From Micrasema longulum (Eukaryota; Arthropoda; Insecta; Trichoptera; Brachycentridae), in NCBI GenBank assembly GCA_022494885.1, contig JAGVSM010004967.1:372001-436000 (forward strand): 64,000 bases of DNA, given 5' to 3'. The notes under the pieces are model-generated. The model did not search any database, was not told the DNA's origin, and saw only the letters and a program-made list of their open reading frames with translations. Positions 1 to 10,825 of this stretch are shown one piece after another. Every line of letters begins with the position of its first letter. The stretch's first letter is position 1. The position numbers and the translations under genes were made by a program.

Positions 1-9
1 CTTCAATTA

Positions 10-220
10 TTTCATCTGTTGATGTTTGTGAAGTTAAAGAGCTGAAACCTTTATTTATGCGGGTGAGATTCATCTAATTGAATTATTTCACCTAAATACA
101 TTTACAATTTTTTGTAGACAAGGGGCAGAATGGTGAATGTTACACAGTGTGTAAAGTGGCCACTTAAACCAGCCATTGACAGGTCATAAGCCCTGTAGAT
201 GCCTGGACAGAAGTCCTATA
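10..220. repeat. ~370 bp dispersed repeat (family F), rearranged copy
   Basis: The left part (to ~90) carries the segment with 'gtgaagttaaagagctgaaa' in one orientation. The right part (~125-215) carries the 'cacagtgtgtaaagtggcc' segment in the opposite orientation. The same blocks recur at about a dozen places in the window (see 3382-3848), so this is a rearranged or partly inverted copy. No coding capacity is seen. Confidence 0.6.
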
Positions 221-1085
221 TATATATATATAGATATATATTTATATATTTATATAAATACATATTTAATTGGATTGTTTTTTTTGCTTTTAAAAAAAAA
301 AAAATAATAAAATAAAATCATTTCCACTAATCACGCATTTTTTGTAATGAATAAGATGTGAATAAATAAGTTTAAAAAATAATTGGTATTATGTTAATAT
401 ATATACAAAATAAAGACTAATATTTCATTTAAGTGGATGAAATAAATTAGGAATTGATTAGCCTATTTTTAGACTTAAGAATAGTTGCTAAATTACGAGT
501 TTTTCTTTCTTTGTCAATATAATTAATAGGCAGTTAGCACAATTAGAACATTCCGCTACCTACCTATGCTAACTATTTGTTTTGCGTCCTGACCTTCAAT
601 TAGAAACATAATTTATGAAATTTTCCTTATCTGTATCTAACATGTAATCTTTCATAATAAAGATACAAAAAATCAGTGCTGAACAGCAACAGGATCAATT
701 AATATTTTCAACAGCCGTAGCTTAATAAAAAAATCAACCGCGCATTATTAAAACAGTACTCGTACCTCGTTACTAAACTTCTTACATTAAAGTAATGTAT
801 TCCGTCGGATAGTATTTATTTATTTTATGCAGTTTAGATTGAAAAGTTAATATAATGGTGTTTATAAACATATTATTCGGCCTTGAGATAGTTATGCCAC
901 ACTTATTTCTCTCTACTGTGCCTGTAGCAATTGGCTACCAGATATAGTCTACCGCTTACCAACAACAATGAACTGAGTACTTGCCACAGGCCACAACCAA
1001 TAGTGTATTGAACACATTTCACTACCTATCTATAAAAACCTTTTAAATCCCGGTTTCAAACTTGTCTACCGTCTACGCCTACAGA
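221..1085. other. AT-rich intergenic stretch, no gene seen
   Basis: It starts with a TA-rich microsatellite (about 218-260). From ~545 and again at ~900-1080 the plus strand becomes C-rich, with recurring 'ctacc' and 'ccacta' words like those at 1722-1997. No exon-like segment or RNA gene is visible. Confidence 0.5.
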
Positions 1086-1717
1086 CAGGTTCGCAAAGTG
1101 GGTGTATCCGCCCCCCAAGGGGCGCTAAAAGGGACATTACGAGTAATTCTGTCACTGAGGGAAGTATGGAAGCATTAAAAGCAAAAAGAAGCAATGAGAT
1201 AATATTTTTTCAACCGTTAACATTGTAAAATCGAGCCCAATACAGAAAAACGTACTGCTAAACACCAGGGCTCATCCTTCGTATTGCAAAAATATTTTAT
1301 TTTACTGTCTCTCAGACGTTATTCTTTTATAGTGGTTAGCAATCTACATGGCTATTTATAGTTTATTGTTTTATTTTAATAAATATTTTTGAAAATACTT
1401 TTCCAAATTGCTTTTTTTCGAAATTCCTTTATGATATAAAAAGTAACTTACAACTGCATGTATATTTTGGAAAAAAAAATGCAAAATATTTTTTAATTGA
1501 TGGCAGTGAATCAGAACCAACTGTCTCATCAGGATATTTAAAAAAACTTTAACATTTTAAGTATCAGCCAGTCTTATTATAGTCCCATAAATTTCTAGAT
1601 GCGTAAAAAATCACGGCTATATTATGTATGTAAATTTTAAAAAGTTTATTTATCGGGGTCCTTGAGTATTTTCTTTCTGAGAAGGGGGCAGTGGGTCAAA
1701 CAAGTTTGGAAACCTGT
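1086..1717. mobile_element. hAT-like DNA transposon remnant (tentative)
   Basis: The left end 'caggttcgcaaagtggg' followed by 'ccccccaaggggcgctaaaa' resembles the ends of hAT-type non-autonomous elements. The right end, read on the minus strand, is 'cacaggtttccaaacttg' followed by a gacccactgccccctt-like block. These could form short terminal inverted repeats. I cannot find a matching 8 bp target duplication, and the interior has no transposase. Two unrelated elements remain possible. Confidence 0.35.
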
Positions 1718-1721
1718 GATC

Positions 1722-1997
1722 CACAATCTTTCTGCCAGTATCTGCCGCCAAAAAACCATAGCGAATCGCGTACCTGCAACTGTCCACGACCAATGCACAT
1801 AAGGCACAAACCACTGCTTATCTGTCATAATCCTACTCCTGACCATAAACTTTACTACCGTCCACTACCCACAATCCAGATATCCTGCCAATATTTACTG
1901 CCTCCCTTCCACTATCTACTGCTTAAAGCCGCAATCCATCCACTACCTGCTATCGACCACTGTCTCACTATCTACCAGCTACCAGACATCAGGCAAT
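1722..1997 (+). repeat. C/A/T-rich strand-asymmetric degenerate repeat
   Basis: The plus strand is strongly depleted of G and built from variants of 'ccactatctactg', 'ccactacctgc' and 'ctaccagctacc' at roughly 10-14 base spacing, like an eroded short-period tandem repeat. The 102-codon open frame across it is a by-product of this composition, with His, Pro, Tyr and Cys-rich translation and no family resemblance. Confidence 0.4.
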
Positions 1998-3380
1998 AAT
2001 ATTTTGTCCAAAGCTGTTGACAGCAGGTATAAATACATGTATTTTATTACTATCGAACAGTATGAAGGTCAACTCGCGATAGCAATTTTTACGGTGCTTG
2101 TTTACTCGAATGTTTATTTGGCGACATTTTTGTGTCACATGCGGGGATGATCATATTACGGAGCTACACAAAGCTCAGAGAGGATGCACCGCGTTGCATC
2201 AGACCAGGAACTGCCATAGCGCAACTAGTACAACTGCGAGAATGCATAATTAACGTTTCACGAAAATGCCTGACTATTGCGAAAAGTTACACGAAGCGGA
2301 AATAAAACTACGAGACCTACCGGAATTTTAAATGATTTCAAATTTAAAGAAATCGCCTTTGGCAACTCTGTTCCGCGACCTTAATTCTTCGTGAAAAGCC
2401 ATATTTTATTCTCGAGTCTCCATTAAACACCCAGTATAATAATCGCTTGCATAACGAAATTTGGACCGCAAAATATATAACAATTAGATCTCCGCCTTAC
2501 AAATACAAAGCGACCTCTCGGTTTGTCAATCGGCCGTGTATGTGTGTATTAAATTAAAGTTACTACTCAACCCTAGCCTAAATAGGCTAAATAGGTGCTG
2601 TTGGCCACTGGCCACTGGCACTATATCTTTATGATTGTGACAAGACAAACTAATCGACAGGCCAGTATACAACATACTAGAGTAAGAAGAGAAGTCTAGT
2701 ATCTAGTACTATGCAGAGCATAGCTCCAGTTGGTAAGACACGCCAAGGCTGCATTCCCAAAGCAAGGGCAATATTCGACCTTTAGTTTTTGTTTCACTCG
2801 TATTCAATTTCTTATAATTTAGACATTCATTTTCTGTTATCATTCTAGGTGTTTTAGAAGAGATAATGGTAATCATTGTGTTTGCGATATGTTTCATCAT
2901 TGTGGAATACAATTGAAAACATCATACTGATTTAATTCGAATACACCAGAGTCTGTACATATGCACTATAGTACATAATGTAAACGGTGAAGTATTGACA
3001 GTAAATTTGGTACTGTTATTGCAAACTGTAGAAAAATATAGTTATGTAATAAACTAAATCCTCTCCGATCAGGAAAAAGTCACTAACCCAAAAAACACAA
3101 TTTTGAGAAATCGTCATATGAAAGTATTCGGACGTTGTCGTCGTTCGTCGTTTTATGTATACAACATTTCATGTCTTTTTGTTAAAATTTATTTTCATAT
3201 CTCTATTGTCTTCAATGCAGGCAAAAAAAGATAAAGAGAGGAAAAAAATATTACAAATAGTTATTATAATATTGTGGTTCAAAATACGTTTCGTGTAAAA
3301 AAAATATTTTTTAAGTTTTTTTTTGTTTCATGTTTTATTATACAAATACTGAATGAACTGTAATGTTTTAATTTTTTTCA
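1998..3380. other. Intergenic stretch, no recognised feature
   Basis: No exon or transposase similarity is recognised. Around 2040-2340 the sequence is less AT-rich, with several short frames but no family match. A possible tRNA-like piece near 2711-2790 is too weak to call. Confidence 0.4.
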
Positions 3381-3381
3381 A

Positions 3382-3848
3382 CAGAGAGAGAAAACATTTT
3401 TGAGAAGGAAATATGGAAGTCTAGGCGTTTACCGGGCTTATAACCTGTCGTTGGCTGGTTTAAGTGGCCACTTTACACACTGTGTAACATTCACCATTTT
3501 GCCCATGTTTGAATATCCACATTTCCTCAACTCTTCCATCTGTTGACTTTTGTGAAGTAAAAGAGCTGAAACCTTTATCACGTGGGTGAGATTTATCCGG
3601 CTGAACCAAATCACCTACAAGGCAACGCCTGAAAACAATTTTCCACTTCTTCTTTTACCAGGTAGTAATTCAACAATGTTTGAGTATGTCCAAATGTTGC
3701 AGACTGGCTGGATTTCCTCCCTAGGGAGTTATTCATGTTTAAATTTATTTCAACAGAGAGGAAAAAACATTTTTGAGAAGAGAATATGAAAGTCTAGGCA
3801 TTTACAGAGCTTATAACCTGTCATTGACTGGTTTAAGTAGCCACTTTA
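3382..3848 (+). repeat. Family F repeat, 1.3 tandem units
   Basis: The block that begins 'acagagag...aacatttttgagaag' at 3381 begins again at 3753, so the repeating unit is about 372 bases. Order within the unit: 'aatatggaagtctaggc', 'ggcttataacctgtc', 'gccactttacacactgtg', 'tgttgacttttgtgaag', 'gaaaacaattttcc', and 'ggctggatttcctccctagg'. A second copy (11470-11910) shows the same order with a period of about 368. It is non-coding. Confidence 0.75.
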
Positions 3849-4299
3849 GATGAGAGAGTGCGGATATTATTCTTGGCTCTACCCGACCGAGTTTCTCCAG
3901 GGTATGCTTGGCTACAATAGTTTGGAGACTAGAAGGAATGTGTATTTGACTACACATTTTTATCGATTGTTGCGCTGTATGATCGATAATTCTGAAATTA
4001 TGATGAGCATTGGTTTGTATGTTCCTGATAATTGCCTAAGACGGTGTCAGCATAGATTGTTTCATATTGCGATATTCAGGACCAACCTGCTTATAATTAT
4101 GCCTGTTGGAAGGGCTACCGCTATGCTGAACAACATCGCTCTGGATATTAATCTGTTGCATATATTCGAAGGGGTTTTCCGGAGCAGGATTCTTCTACTA
4201 CTTTGACATGAGTATCTTTCGTGTATTTTTTTATCTTTTTTATAATATGCACGTATTGAATATATTTTTGTAATGTATATGTTGTTTTTAAAATAATTC
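3849..4299 (+). mobile_element. Non-LTR retrotransposon 3' end (C-terminus of RT ORF)
   Basis: A 118-codon frame (3850-4206) reads like the C-terminal tail of Jockey/CR1-type reverse transcriptases: a 'LLRCMIDNSEIM' helix, a 'VPDNCLRRCQHRLFHIAIFRTN' segment, and 'ARTN'-like, 'R...YN' and 'D.NIF'-like positions. The AT-rich tail to ~4299 would be its 3' UTR. It lies between two family F blocks and lacks the rest of the element. Confidence 0.55.
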
Positions 4300-4455
4300 A
4301 ATTGAACTTTACACACTGTGTAACATTCACCATTTTGCCCATGTTTAAACATCCACATTTCCTCAACTCTTCCATCAGCTCTTTTACTTCACAAAAGTCA
4401 ACAGATGGAAGAGTTGACGAAATGTGGATGTCCAAACATGGGCAGAACGGTGGTT
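4300..4455. repeat. Family F repeat, palindromic junction
   Basis: The block 'aacatccacatttcctcaac' (about 4348) returns as its inverted form 'gaaatgtggatgtccaaac' (about 4420), with the 'cttttacttcacaaaagtc' block in the centre. Two family F pieces therefore meet head to head in a hairpin-capable arrangement. Confidence 0.65.
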
Positions 4456-4679
4456 TTTTAATAAGGAATATTTTATAAATGTTTTATGTTAAATGCATAT
4501 TTAGGTTGTGTGGTCAGCCAGACTTTAAAATCATTAAAACTGATCAAATACGTAAAACAATTCTTCTTTGTATCATAAAAAAACCGTATGTATGCATTAT
4601 TTATCATTTGTCGAAGTAAAAAACATTCTTCAAACTTTTGTGTAGATTTGTAGACTAGTTAATCTATTATACATTTATA

Positions 4680-5420
4680 CTACTACTACTACCAGTTCCC
4701 CGTGGGGTAGGCAGAGAGAATAGACCGCCACACTCGTCTATACTGGCATACATTCCTAGCTTTTTCCACATTCATACATGCCCTTCGGTTCCGTCTGCTT
4801 TTGACATGACCAGACTTAAGATTTTGGTTTATCTGATCATGCCACGTCTTCCTTGGTCGTCCTCGTCTCACGTAACCGTTCATTTTTGCCATATATACTT
4901 GTTTTACTATTCTTTCGTTGTTCATTCATTATACGTGACCAAACCATCTCAGAGACCCTTTCTTAATCTTATCAATTATACTTGACTCAGATTTACACTC
5001 TCGCCTGATTTCATCATTCGTAACCCTGTCATACATTGATTCACCACATATTCATAAGAGATCAAATTTCAATCGCGTTCATTCGGCTTTCATCCTTCCT
5101 CTGCTAGTTCCACGATCACTTCCATACATAAGTGTTGGGACTAAAACTCCGTTGTGCACTGCCAGTTTAGCTTTGATTGACATATTCTTATTAGCAATAA
5201 CTGTGCTAAGTGCTCCATTCATTTTGTTGCCCGCATTCACTCCCCTTTCAACATCTTTTTCTACTCTTCCATCTCTTGAAAACATACTTTCCAGATACAC
5301 AAATTCTTCTACTTGTTCGAGACATTCGTTGTTTACATTTACTATGCAGTCAGTAACCTCACTATCCCTTTTAAATACCATCACTTGTGACTTACTTTCG
5401 TTCATCGCCAATTCGCTCAG
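4680..5420 (-). mobile_element. RTE-like LINE remnant, 3' end of ORF2
   Basis: Read on the minus strand it runs from 'SQVMVFKRDSEV' through 'VNNECLEQVEEFVYLESMFS', '[17 protein letters not shown]', 'MYDRVTNDEIRREC' and '[15 protein letters not shown]' to '[14 protein letters not shown]'. This is the usual C-terminal part of insect endonuclease/reverse-transcriptase ORFs. The element ends in a short 'tagtagtagta' tail at ~4680, which fits RTE-type 3' tails. It is frameshifted in the middle. A close relative on the plus strand is at 61944-62449. Confidence 0.8.
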
Positions 5421-5429
5421 TATTTAACT

Positions 5430-6598
5430 ATACCATTTTTTATTGAAGAATGTTTTTTTGGTAAATTTTCCGATTTTTCTCTACCTAAACCCAGGAACCA
5501 TTTTTTTACAAATTTATTTAGTTAAATCCGGGTCATTGTTTTGCAATATTTGGGTAACATATAATCCCAGAAACCTGAATTTTTTTTGCTCGAATTCAGA
5601 GTTTGTGGTAGACCCCATGACCCATCCTCAAGTTTGGCTTCTGGTAGTGTGGGAGTGTTCCTTTTGGAATTTGGTCGAATAATTTGCTTTTACAAACATT
5701 TTTATTCAAGAGATATATAATTGCATTATATCTAAGATCTTGAATCCCTCAAACAACTTGACGCTGGGGTACCTGATGGGCATTTAAAAAATAGTTTAAT
5801 AATCGATTTTGGAGCAGATTCGAGAGGTTTTACTATTATGAACTGAATAAGACCATAAATAAATAAATTGTATGAATAACAACAATGTTCTAACTCTTGT
5901 ATACGCTTGTGAAGATAAATACTATCTAGAAATATTTGCATGCTGCTTCGCAACAGTCGGTGAGAACGACAATGGAATGCGATGAATTAGCACACTCGAT
6001 AGCGCTCATAAAGTTAGTGAAATAGCGATACCATCTTCGCTCTATGAAAGTGAACGTCTTCAGCCTCGGGCGAGGAGGGGTCAGGTGGCGGGGGTCGACA
6101 TTGAGCGGGGCAAGAGGAATCACAGCTACACTGTGACTGGTTGTACTATACACTCTATTCCTCTCTATTCAGAGATTCTAAACATTTCAAGCACAGACTC
6201 CTCTTTAGCTATAAATAATGATACTTTTGGCATAGCTTGACGTGTTTTTAATAAACCGCTACAAAATGGTGAAATGCAAATACTTATCAAAGAGGAAGTT
6301 AAATGATTTTATTATTTGTTAAAAGACCAACTAACTAAGGCAAATAAAAAAATATCGAATTATCGGCGTTATGATTTTTTAGAGCTTTGCAATTTTGAAT
6401 TTACTCAACCCTTGATGTTGTCACAAGTTCTAGTTGGTGAGTTTTGCTGATTAGTGAGTCGGCTTTCCAGAAATCGGCCTCAAGAGGGGAGACTACACTT
6501 ACGGAGAAAATGGAGTCAATGTTAAAAATCTCAAGTCTACAAAAACGTAGAAATAACATTGACTCCATATTTATGTTCAATTTACTGAATAGCTAAAT
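5430..6598. other. Intergenic stretch with short GC-rich patch and inverted repeat
   Basis: No gene is seen. A GC-rich patch at about 6058-6125 stands out from the AT-rich background. Perfect 15-base inverted arms 'atggagtcaatgtta' occur at 6510-6524 and 6554-6568, separated by 29 bases. Confidence 0.45.
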
Positions 6599-6970
6599 TA
6601 ATGAACCATTGTTACTGGAACGAGTGGCATTCAATGTTACGAACAGTTGGTTGCGAAACAATAATGTACAGTTCCTCGATCAACACAGCACAAACTATGG
6701 CTTGTATGCACCAATGTCTCGATTGCGTCGTATTGTAAACTCGAGGCAAGATCTGGTCTTTTTTGGTGTGAGTCTTTATAGATTGAAAAAATCACTAAGA
6801 TAGACCGGAACTTGTCTTGAGGTAGATTTTTTTTTTTTTTTTTTTGTTTTAGCTTTAATTTGATTAAGTTGTATTTTATTTTATAAGTGCCTGTATTTAT
6901 AATGAGAAATTATTTTTACCAGTGTTAAAATGGACTGCATAAGTCCGTCAAATTAATAAATAAAAGAGAA
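6599..6970 (+). mobile_element. LINE 3' remnant (RT C-terminus plus 3' UTR)
   Basis: The frame at 6609-6803 ('SWLRNNNVQFLDQHSTNYG', 'APMSRLRRIVN', 'SLYRLKKSLR', stop) matches the pattern of the last residues of Jockey/CR1 reverse-transcriptase ORFs. A poly-T run and an AT-rich 3' UTR follow, ending near 'aataaataaaag' (~6955-6966). Confidence 0.5.
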
Positions 6971-7034
6971 ATCTATCACCACTTCATATCTTTGATTGAT
7001 TCGAAAAAACTTATGACATGGTCTAAGTTGTTAT

Positions 7035-7145
7035 TTTTATTTTCATACACATATAAGAAATTTCGCCGTGCAATTAAATGCTCCAATTTTTACCGCGTGT
7101 AAGAAAACATTTTTGATATACAATTTCCCGTAGCACTAAACTTCC
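7035..7145 (-). repeat. Short dispersed repeat R4
   Basis: On the minus strand it reads 'aggaagtttagtgctacggg', 'aaattgtatatcaaaaatg' and 'attgcacggcgaaatttc'. Diverged matches lie at 53490-53595 (+) and about 33645-33715. Its function is unknown, and it may be a fragment of a larger element. Confidence 0.45.
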
Positions 7146-7152
7146 TCATTGT

Positions 7153-7379
7153 CCGTCTAGTGGCCAAATGGTTGGCGTGTTTGCCTACCAAGCAAGAAGT
7201 CTCTGGTTTAATTTCCTTACGTTGTTGATTTAAAATATTTATTCCAAAATTATTTATTAGTCCCTGGACTGACGCCTGAAGCGTAAGACTGATTGTCTTA
7301 CTTAAATACAACAAAAAATATCAAGATACGCTGCGGTTAGCGAAACAATCTCTATGAACCACCACGTGCGAAAGGGGAA
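7153..7379 (+). mobile_element. tRNA-derived SINE, family A
   Basis: A diverged copy of a ~250-270 bp SINE seen about ten times in the window. The order is a tRNA-like head ('gtctagtggccaaatggttgg...ctggtttaatttcc', degraded A and B boxes), then 'agtccctggactg', 'gcgtaagactgat' and 'tcaagatacgctgcggt', then the tail. Confidence 0.75.
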
Positions 7380-7714
7380 TGTTGATGAATCAATCAAAAT
7401 GATTTATTCAACTAATGCACAATGTAAAAAATATGGAAAAAATTTCAATAAAATCTCACTAATAAAAATACTTAGATATCTACTATTTTAGTTGGACTAG
7501 CAAAAAAAAAGTCAGACTTTTGTTTTTGGCAAGGGATTTACTAGCGTAACGAGAACAGATAAATACATCGCAATAGAAAATATAACACAAATGACTTGTT
7601 AAAAAAAAAAGTAAAATAAAAATTTATTTGAAAAAAATATTTTAAAATCATTAAAAATATTTTTCTTGGCACGGGACTCCCCAATAAGAGAACATTATCA
7701 TTTATGTTAAAAAA

Positions 7715-7985
7715 ATCATCATCATCATTGTTCTCTTTCCGCACCTAATGGTGCATAGGGCACTGCATTGGTACACCAATCGCAACGTATCTTGATCATT
7801 TTTTTTCGTTACATGAAGGTAAGATGATCAGTCTTATGCATTAGATACCAGTCCAGGGACTATGAAATATTCTTGTGTGAATATACCATTTTAAATAAAT
7901 ATTTGACTTCAACCATGTCGGAAATCGAACCCGCAACCTCTTGCATGGCAGGCTTACGCGCTGACCATTACACCGCTAGGCCGTT
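7715..7985 (-). mobile_element. tRNA-derived SINE, family A (well preserved)
   Basis: On the minus strand it begins with 'ggcctagcggtgtaatggtc' (A-box region), followed by 'gcaagaggttgcgggttcga' (B box). The body has 'agtccctggactggtatcta', 'agactgatcatcttacc' and 'tgcagtgccctatgcacc'. It ends in a short 'gatgatgatgat' tail. Pol III box spacing and tail fit a tRNA-derived SINE. This is the best reference copy for the family here. Confidence 0.85.
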
Positions 7986-8559
7986 AAAAAATACTATTCA
8001 ATAAAAAATTAATAAAAAAAGCACTTTGAGGCAAATTTTGAATTTCCCATGTTATTTTTAAAAGTAAACACATAAATAAATATCTCTTTGAGACAAATAT
8101 AAACCCTGTACATTATGGGTTAGTAAAAAAATAATAGAATTCCGATATAAAATACCTACCACTGAACTGTACAAAAAATACGTTTGACAAAAAAAGTTTA
8201 AAAATTAAGACAATAAAAATTGTACACGAAATTACACTGAGAAATATACAAGACAACGATATAACACTAACCAAAAATACTAAAATACGCAAATGTAATG
8301 TTAGACAACAACAACACAACTACTTTGAAAAGAAAACACAAACGTAGAACAGACTATACGGTAGACTTAAACACTACAATGGCTTACTTTATCACATAAA
8401 AAAATACACTGGAGACAAATTTAAAATCTACCTGAAAAAGTACATGATGACTACATTAACTGAAAGAGACATAACGTGACCAGATCTTATAATATTTCTA
8501 ATTAAAGAAATATTTATTTATTTAACACCTTATATACATATACAATTTATATACATATC

Positions 8560-8995
8560 TCTTCAATCCGTGCCTCATGTCTAAGGATGGTGATTACGCC
8601 TGACTCCAGGCATAGCTCGTCTGTGGACAGTCTTCCTCCATCTTAGATACAGATCTAGGTTGACCTACCTCCTCGTGGTGTACCCTGGGCAACGTCAGTG
8701 ATGTTCGATATGCAGGGATAACAAGAGCTTATCGAGGAAGCATTGCCTATGGAGACGGCTAAGTGGTCAACAACGCCCGTCCCCGGCCGAGTCCCGGACG
8801 GCGGTTGTTAAATATCCCGTGGGCCGAAGGAGGGCCTGGAGAACTAAATAACTCCAAAAGATCCTAGGGTAATATGGCAGCAGGTATTACTGTTAACTTA
8901 CTCCAGACACGTGTGGATAAGGTACTGCGGAGTTGGAGGCAACGGGAAACCACTGCACTATCCTACCCAAGACATCTACAAATTATATACATATT
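8560..8995. repeat. GC-richer block of unknown origin, possible transposon
   Basis: This stretch is clearly less AT-rich than its surroundings (for example 'cccgtccccggccgagtccc' near 8778). It contains 'ggaggcaacgggaaaccact' near 8935, a string I associate with dispersed insect repeats without being able to name it. Both flanks carry similar 'ttatatacatat' strings (8531 and 8981), which might be a duplicated target or a chance match. No convincing protein is encoded. Confidence 0.35.
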
Positions 8996-9490
8996 AGGGC
9001 GGGCAAATTGCCTCAAGGCAATTTCTTCCTACCAATACAAACCGTTCCAGTTTGAGAAAATTACAAGTACATGGACATATTCTAGGTAATTGTGCAGAAT
9101 CTTATAATGTATCACAAAAATTTGAAATAAAAATTAATTAAAAGTTTACACTATTCTATGAAGAGAGAAGAGGAAAGGTGATGGGAAGGAAAGAAGAAGG
9201 AGAAAGGAACAACTCAAACATTTAGATAGTGACATTTCAATCTTGATTTAAATGTTAATAAAGAAAGGGCGTCTTTAACATTAGATTATTACTCAATTGA
9301 ACAGCTACTACTGTGAAAGAGGAGGCAAGAAAATTAGATCGGTAAGGGGGTATTTACAGGATTTTCTCATTACTAGAGCGAAGAGATAGTCCATGTTGTG
9401 ATAGAAGATGGACGAGCTCTCTAAAATAAGCAGGCAAAGTGGAATTATTTTTAATGTTGTAAAAAAGTGATAGAATATGAATGTTTTTTC

Positions 9491-9552
9491 TATGCCATCT
9501 GGCATACATAGCTCATAATACACTAGCTCAGTATCTACTGAGCTAGTGTATT
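9491..9552. repeat. Two adjacent perfect short palindromes
   Basis: 'tatgcca' (9491-9497) pairs with 'tggcata' (9500-9506) around 'tc'. 'aatacactagctcagta' (9517-9533) pairs with 'tactgagctagtgtatt' (9536-9552), also around 'tc'. The second has 17 perfectly paired bases and a 2-base centre. Confidence 0.8.
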
Positions 9553-9727
9553 TGCGTTCGGTATTCGATTATGTGGTCAAATTTGCGAAGATTAAAAATA
9601 TATCGTAAACAAACATTCTACAATCGTTTCAAATTTTCAAACAGTTCAGAATTAGCCTCTGGGTAGCAGAAATCTGCGTAATCAAGGAGAAGAAGAAGTA
9701 AGCTCTTTACTAATGTTTTTTTTTAAA

Positions 9728-9850
9728 TAGGTGATCAGTCTTACGCTTTAGGAGCCAGTTCAGGAACATTAAAATATTGCAGTGTGAAACCACCATGTTA
9801 ATTAATATTTCATGATGACTCTCTCAGGAATCGAACACAGCACACACAAA
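9728..9850 (-). mobile_element. SINE family A fragment
   Basis: It contains 'ggtgatcagtcttacgcttt', 'gccagttcaggaac' and 'ctctcaggaatcgaacac' (B-box complement). The 3' tail and the tRNA 5' part are missing. Confidence 0.6.
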
Positions 9851-10069
9851 TATCTTTACAGATTAATACGTACCCTAAATCAAGGATAATAATGTTTGCT
9901 CTTTAACACTACCGTTGTTTAAAATATTTCCCTCGCTTTGTGCTCCCTCATTTATTTAACCTAATTTCTGTTTTCAGTAAGAAAGTCTTAAATAAAAACA
10001 TTTTACATTGTTTGCATAATGAGACCAATATCTTCAGGGGGTGGTAATTTTTTGTTTGGAATCCGTGGC

Positions 10070-10292
10070 GATTCTGATAGTGCCGCCTACTAGGCGCTAG
10101 ACATAGGCTAAGATACTCTCTCTTTCGGCACATCTCCAGAGTGGAGGTCACGCCGCGGAAGGTCGCTGATGCAATTCGCTCCTCTCTTGCAGACCCCCAA
10201 ACGTCTTTGATCAGATTTATCAATGCGAGCAAGATCACAACGTGCAGGAAACGGATTTTTCAAATAAGCAAAGGCACATTCTGTATAGGTAC
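10070..10292 (+). pseudogene. Coding-like, GC-richer fragment, probably retrotransposon
   Basis: One plus frame stays open from about 10086 to a stop near 10290, reading 'RLLGARHRLRYSLFRHISRV', 'TPRKVADAIRSSLADPQTSL' and 'IRFINASKITTCRKRIF'. Base composition differs sharply from the AT-rich flanks. I do not recognise the family. The most likely source is a retrotransposon ORF, but an isolated exon cannot be excluded. Confidence 0.3.
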
Positions 10293-10591
10293 TTAAAAGA
10301 ATGTATGAAATTCAAAAAAAACATCATTGAGATGAAATTTTAGACTCAAGGTCCTAAATTTAACAATTTATAACATATCGAAGAAATAGTTTTTCGTAAA
10401 AATAAAGTACAGATGTATAAATTTGATTTATCAACGTTCTTACTCAAAAAAAAACTGTGGTAAATACTTCCTTTGCGCACGGTGATGTAACATAGTATTA
10501 CCACAAGCAAAATACGGAATATTCTAAAGTTTAAAGATTTGAAAAAAAACTATAAAGACATACTGTTTAATAATTCCTTTTCCATAACAAA

Positions 10592-10825
10592 ATCGGCCTA
10601 GTGGTGTAATAGTAAGCGCATTTGCCTACCGTGCAAGAGGTCTCGGGTTCGTTTCTTGACATGGTTGATATGAAATATTTATTTAAAAGGGTGTTTTTAC
10701 ATTCAAAATATTTCATAGTCCCTGGACTGGTACCTGAAGCGTGAGACTGATCATCTTACTTTCGTGTAACAAAAATGATCAAGATACGCTGCGTTGATAT
10801 GCCAACGCAGTGTCATAAAAAAATA
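10592..10825 (+). mobile_element. tRNA-derived SINE, family A
   Basis: It starts 'ggcctagtggtgtaatagta' (A box) and carries 'caagaggtctcgggttcg' (B box), 'agtccctggactggtacctg', 'agactgatcatcttac' and 'tcaagatacgctgcg'. The last part of the body and the tail are degraded. Confidence 0.8.

Noticed and set aside
1691..1999. 102-codon plus-strand ORF
   Set aside because: It lies in a G-poor, repetitive stretch. The His/Pro/Tyr/Cys-rich product is a composition artefact and overlaps the degenerate repeat.
10592..10660. Functional tRNA genes at the A/B-box sequences
   Set aside because: The heads at all SINE copies have degraded cloverleaf positions and run on into a shared body and tail. They are SINEs, not tRNA genes.
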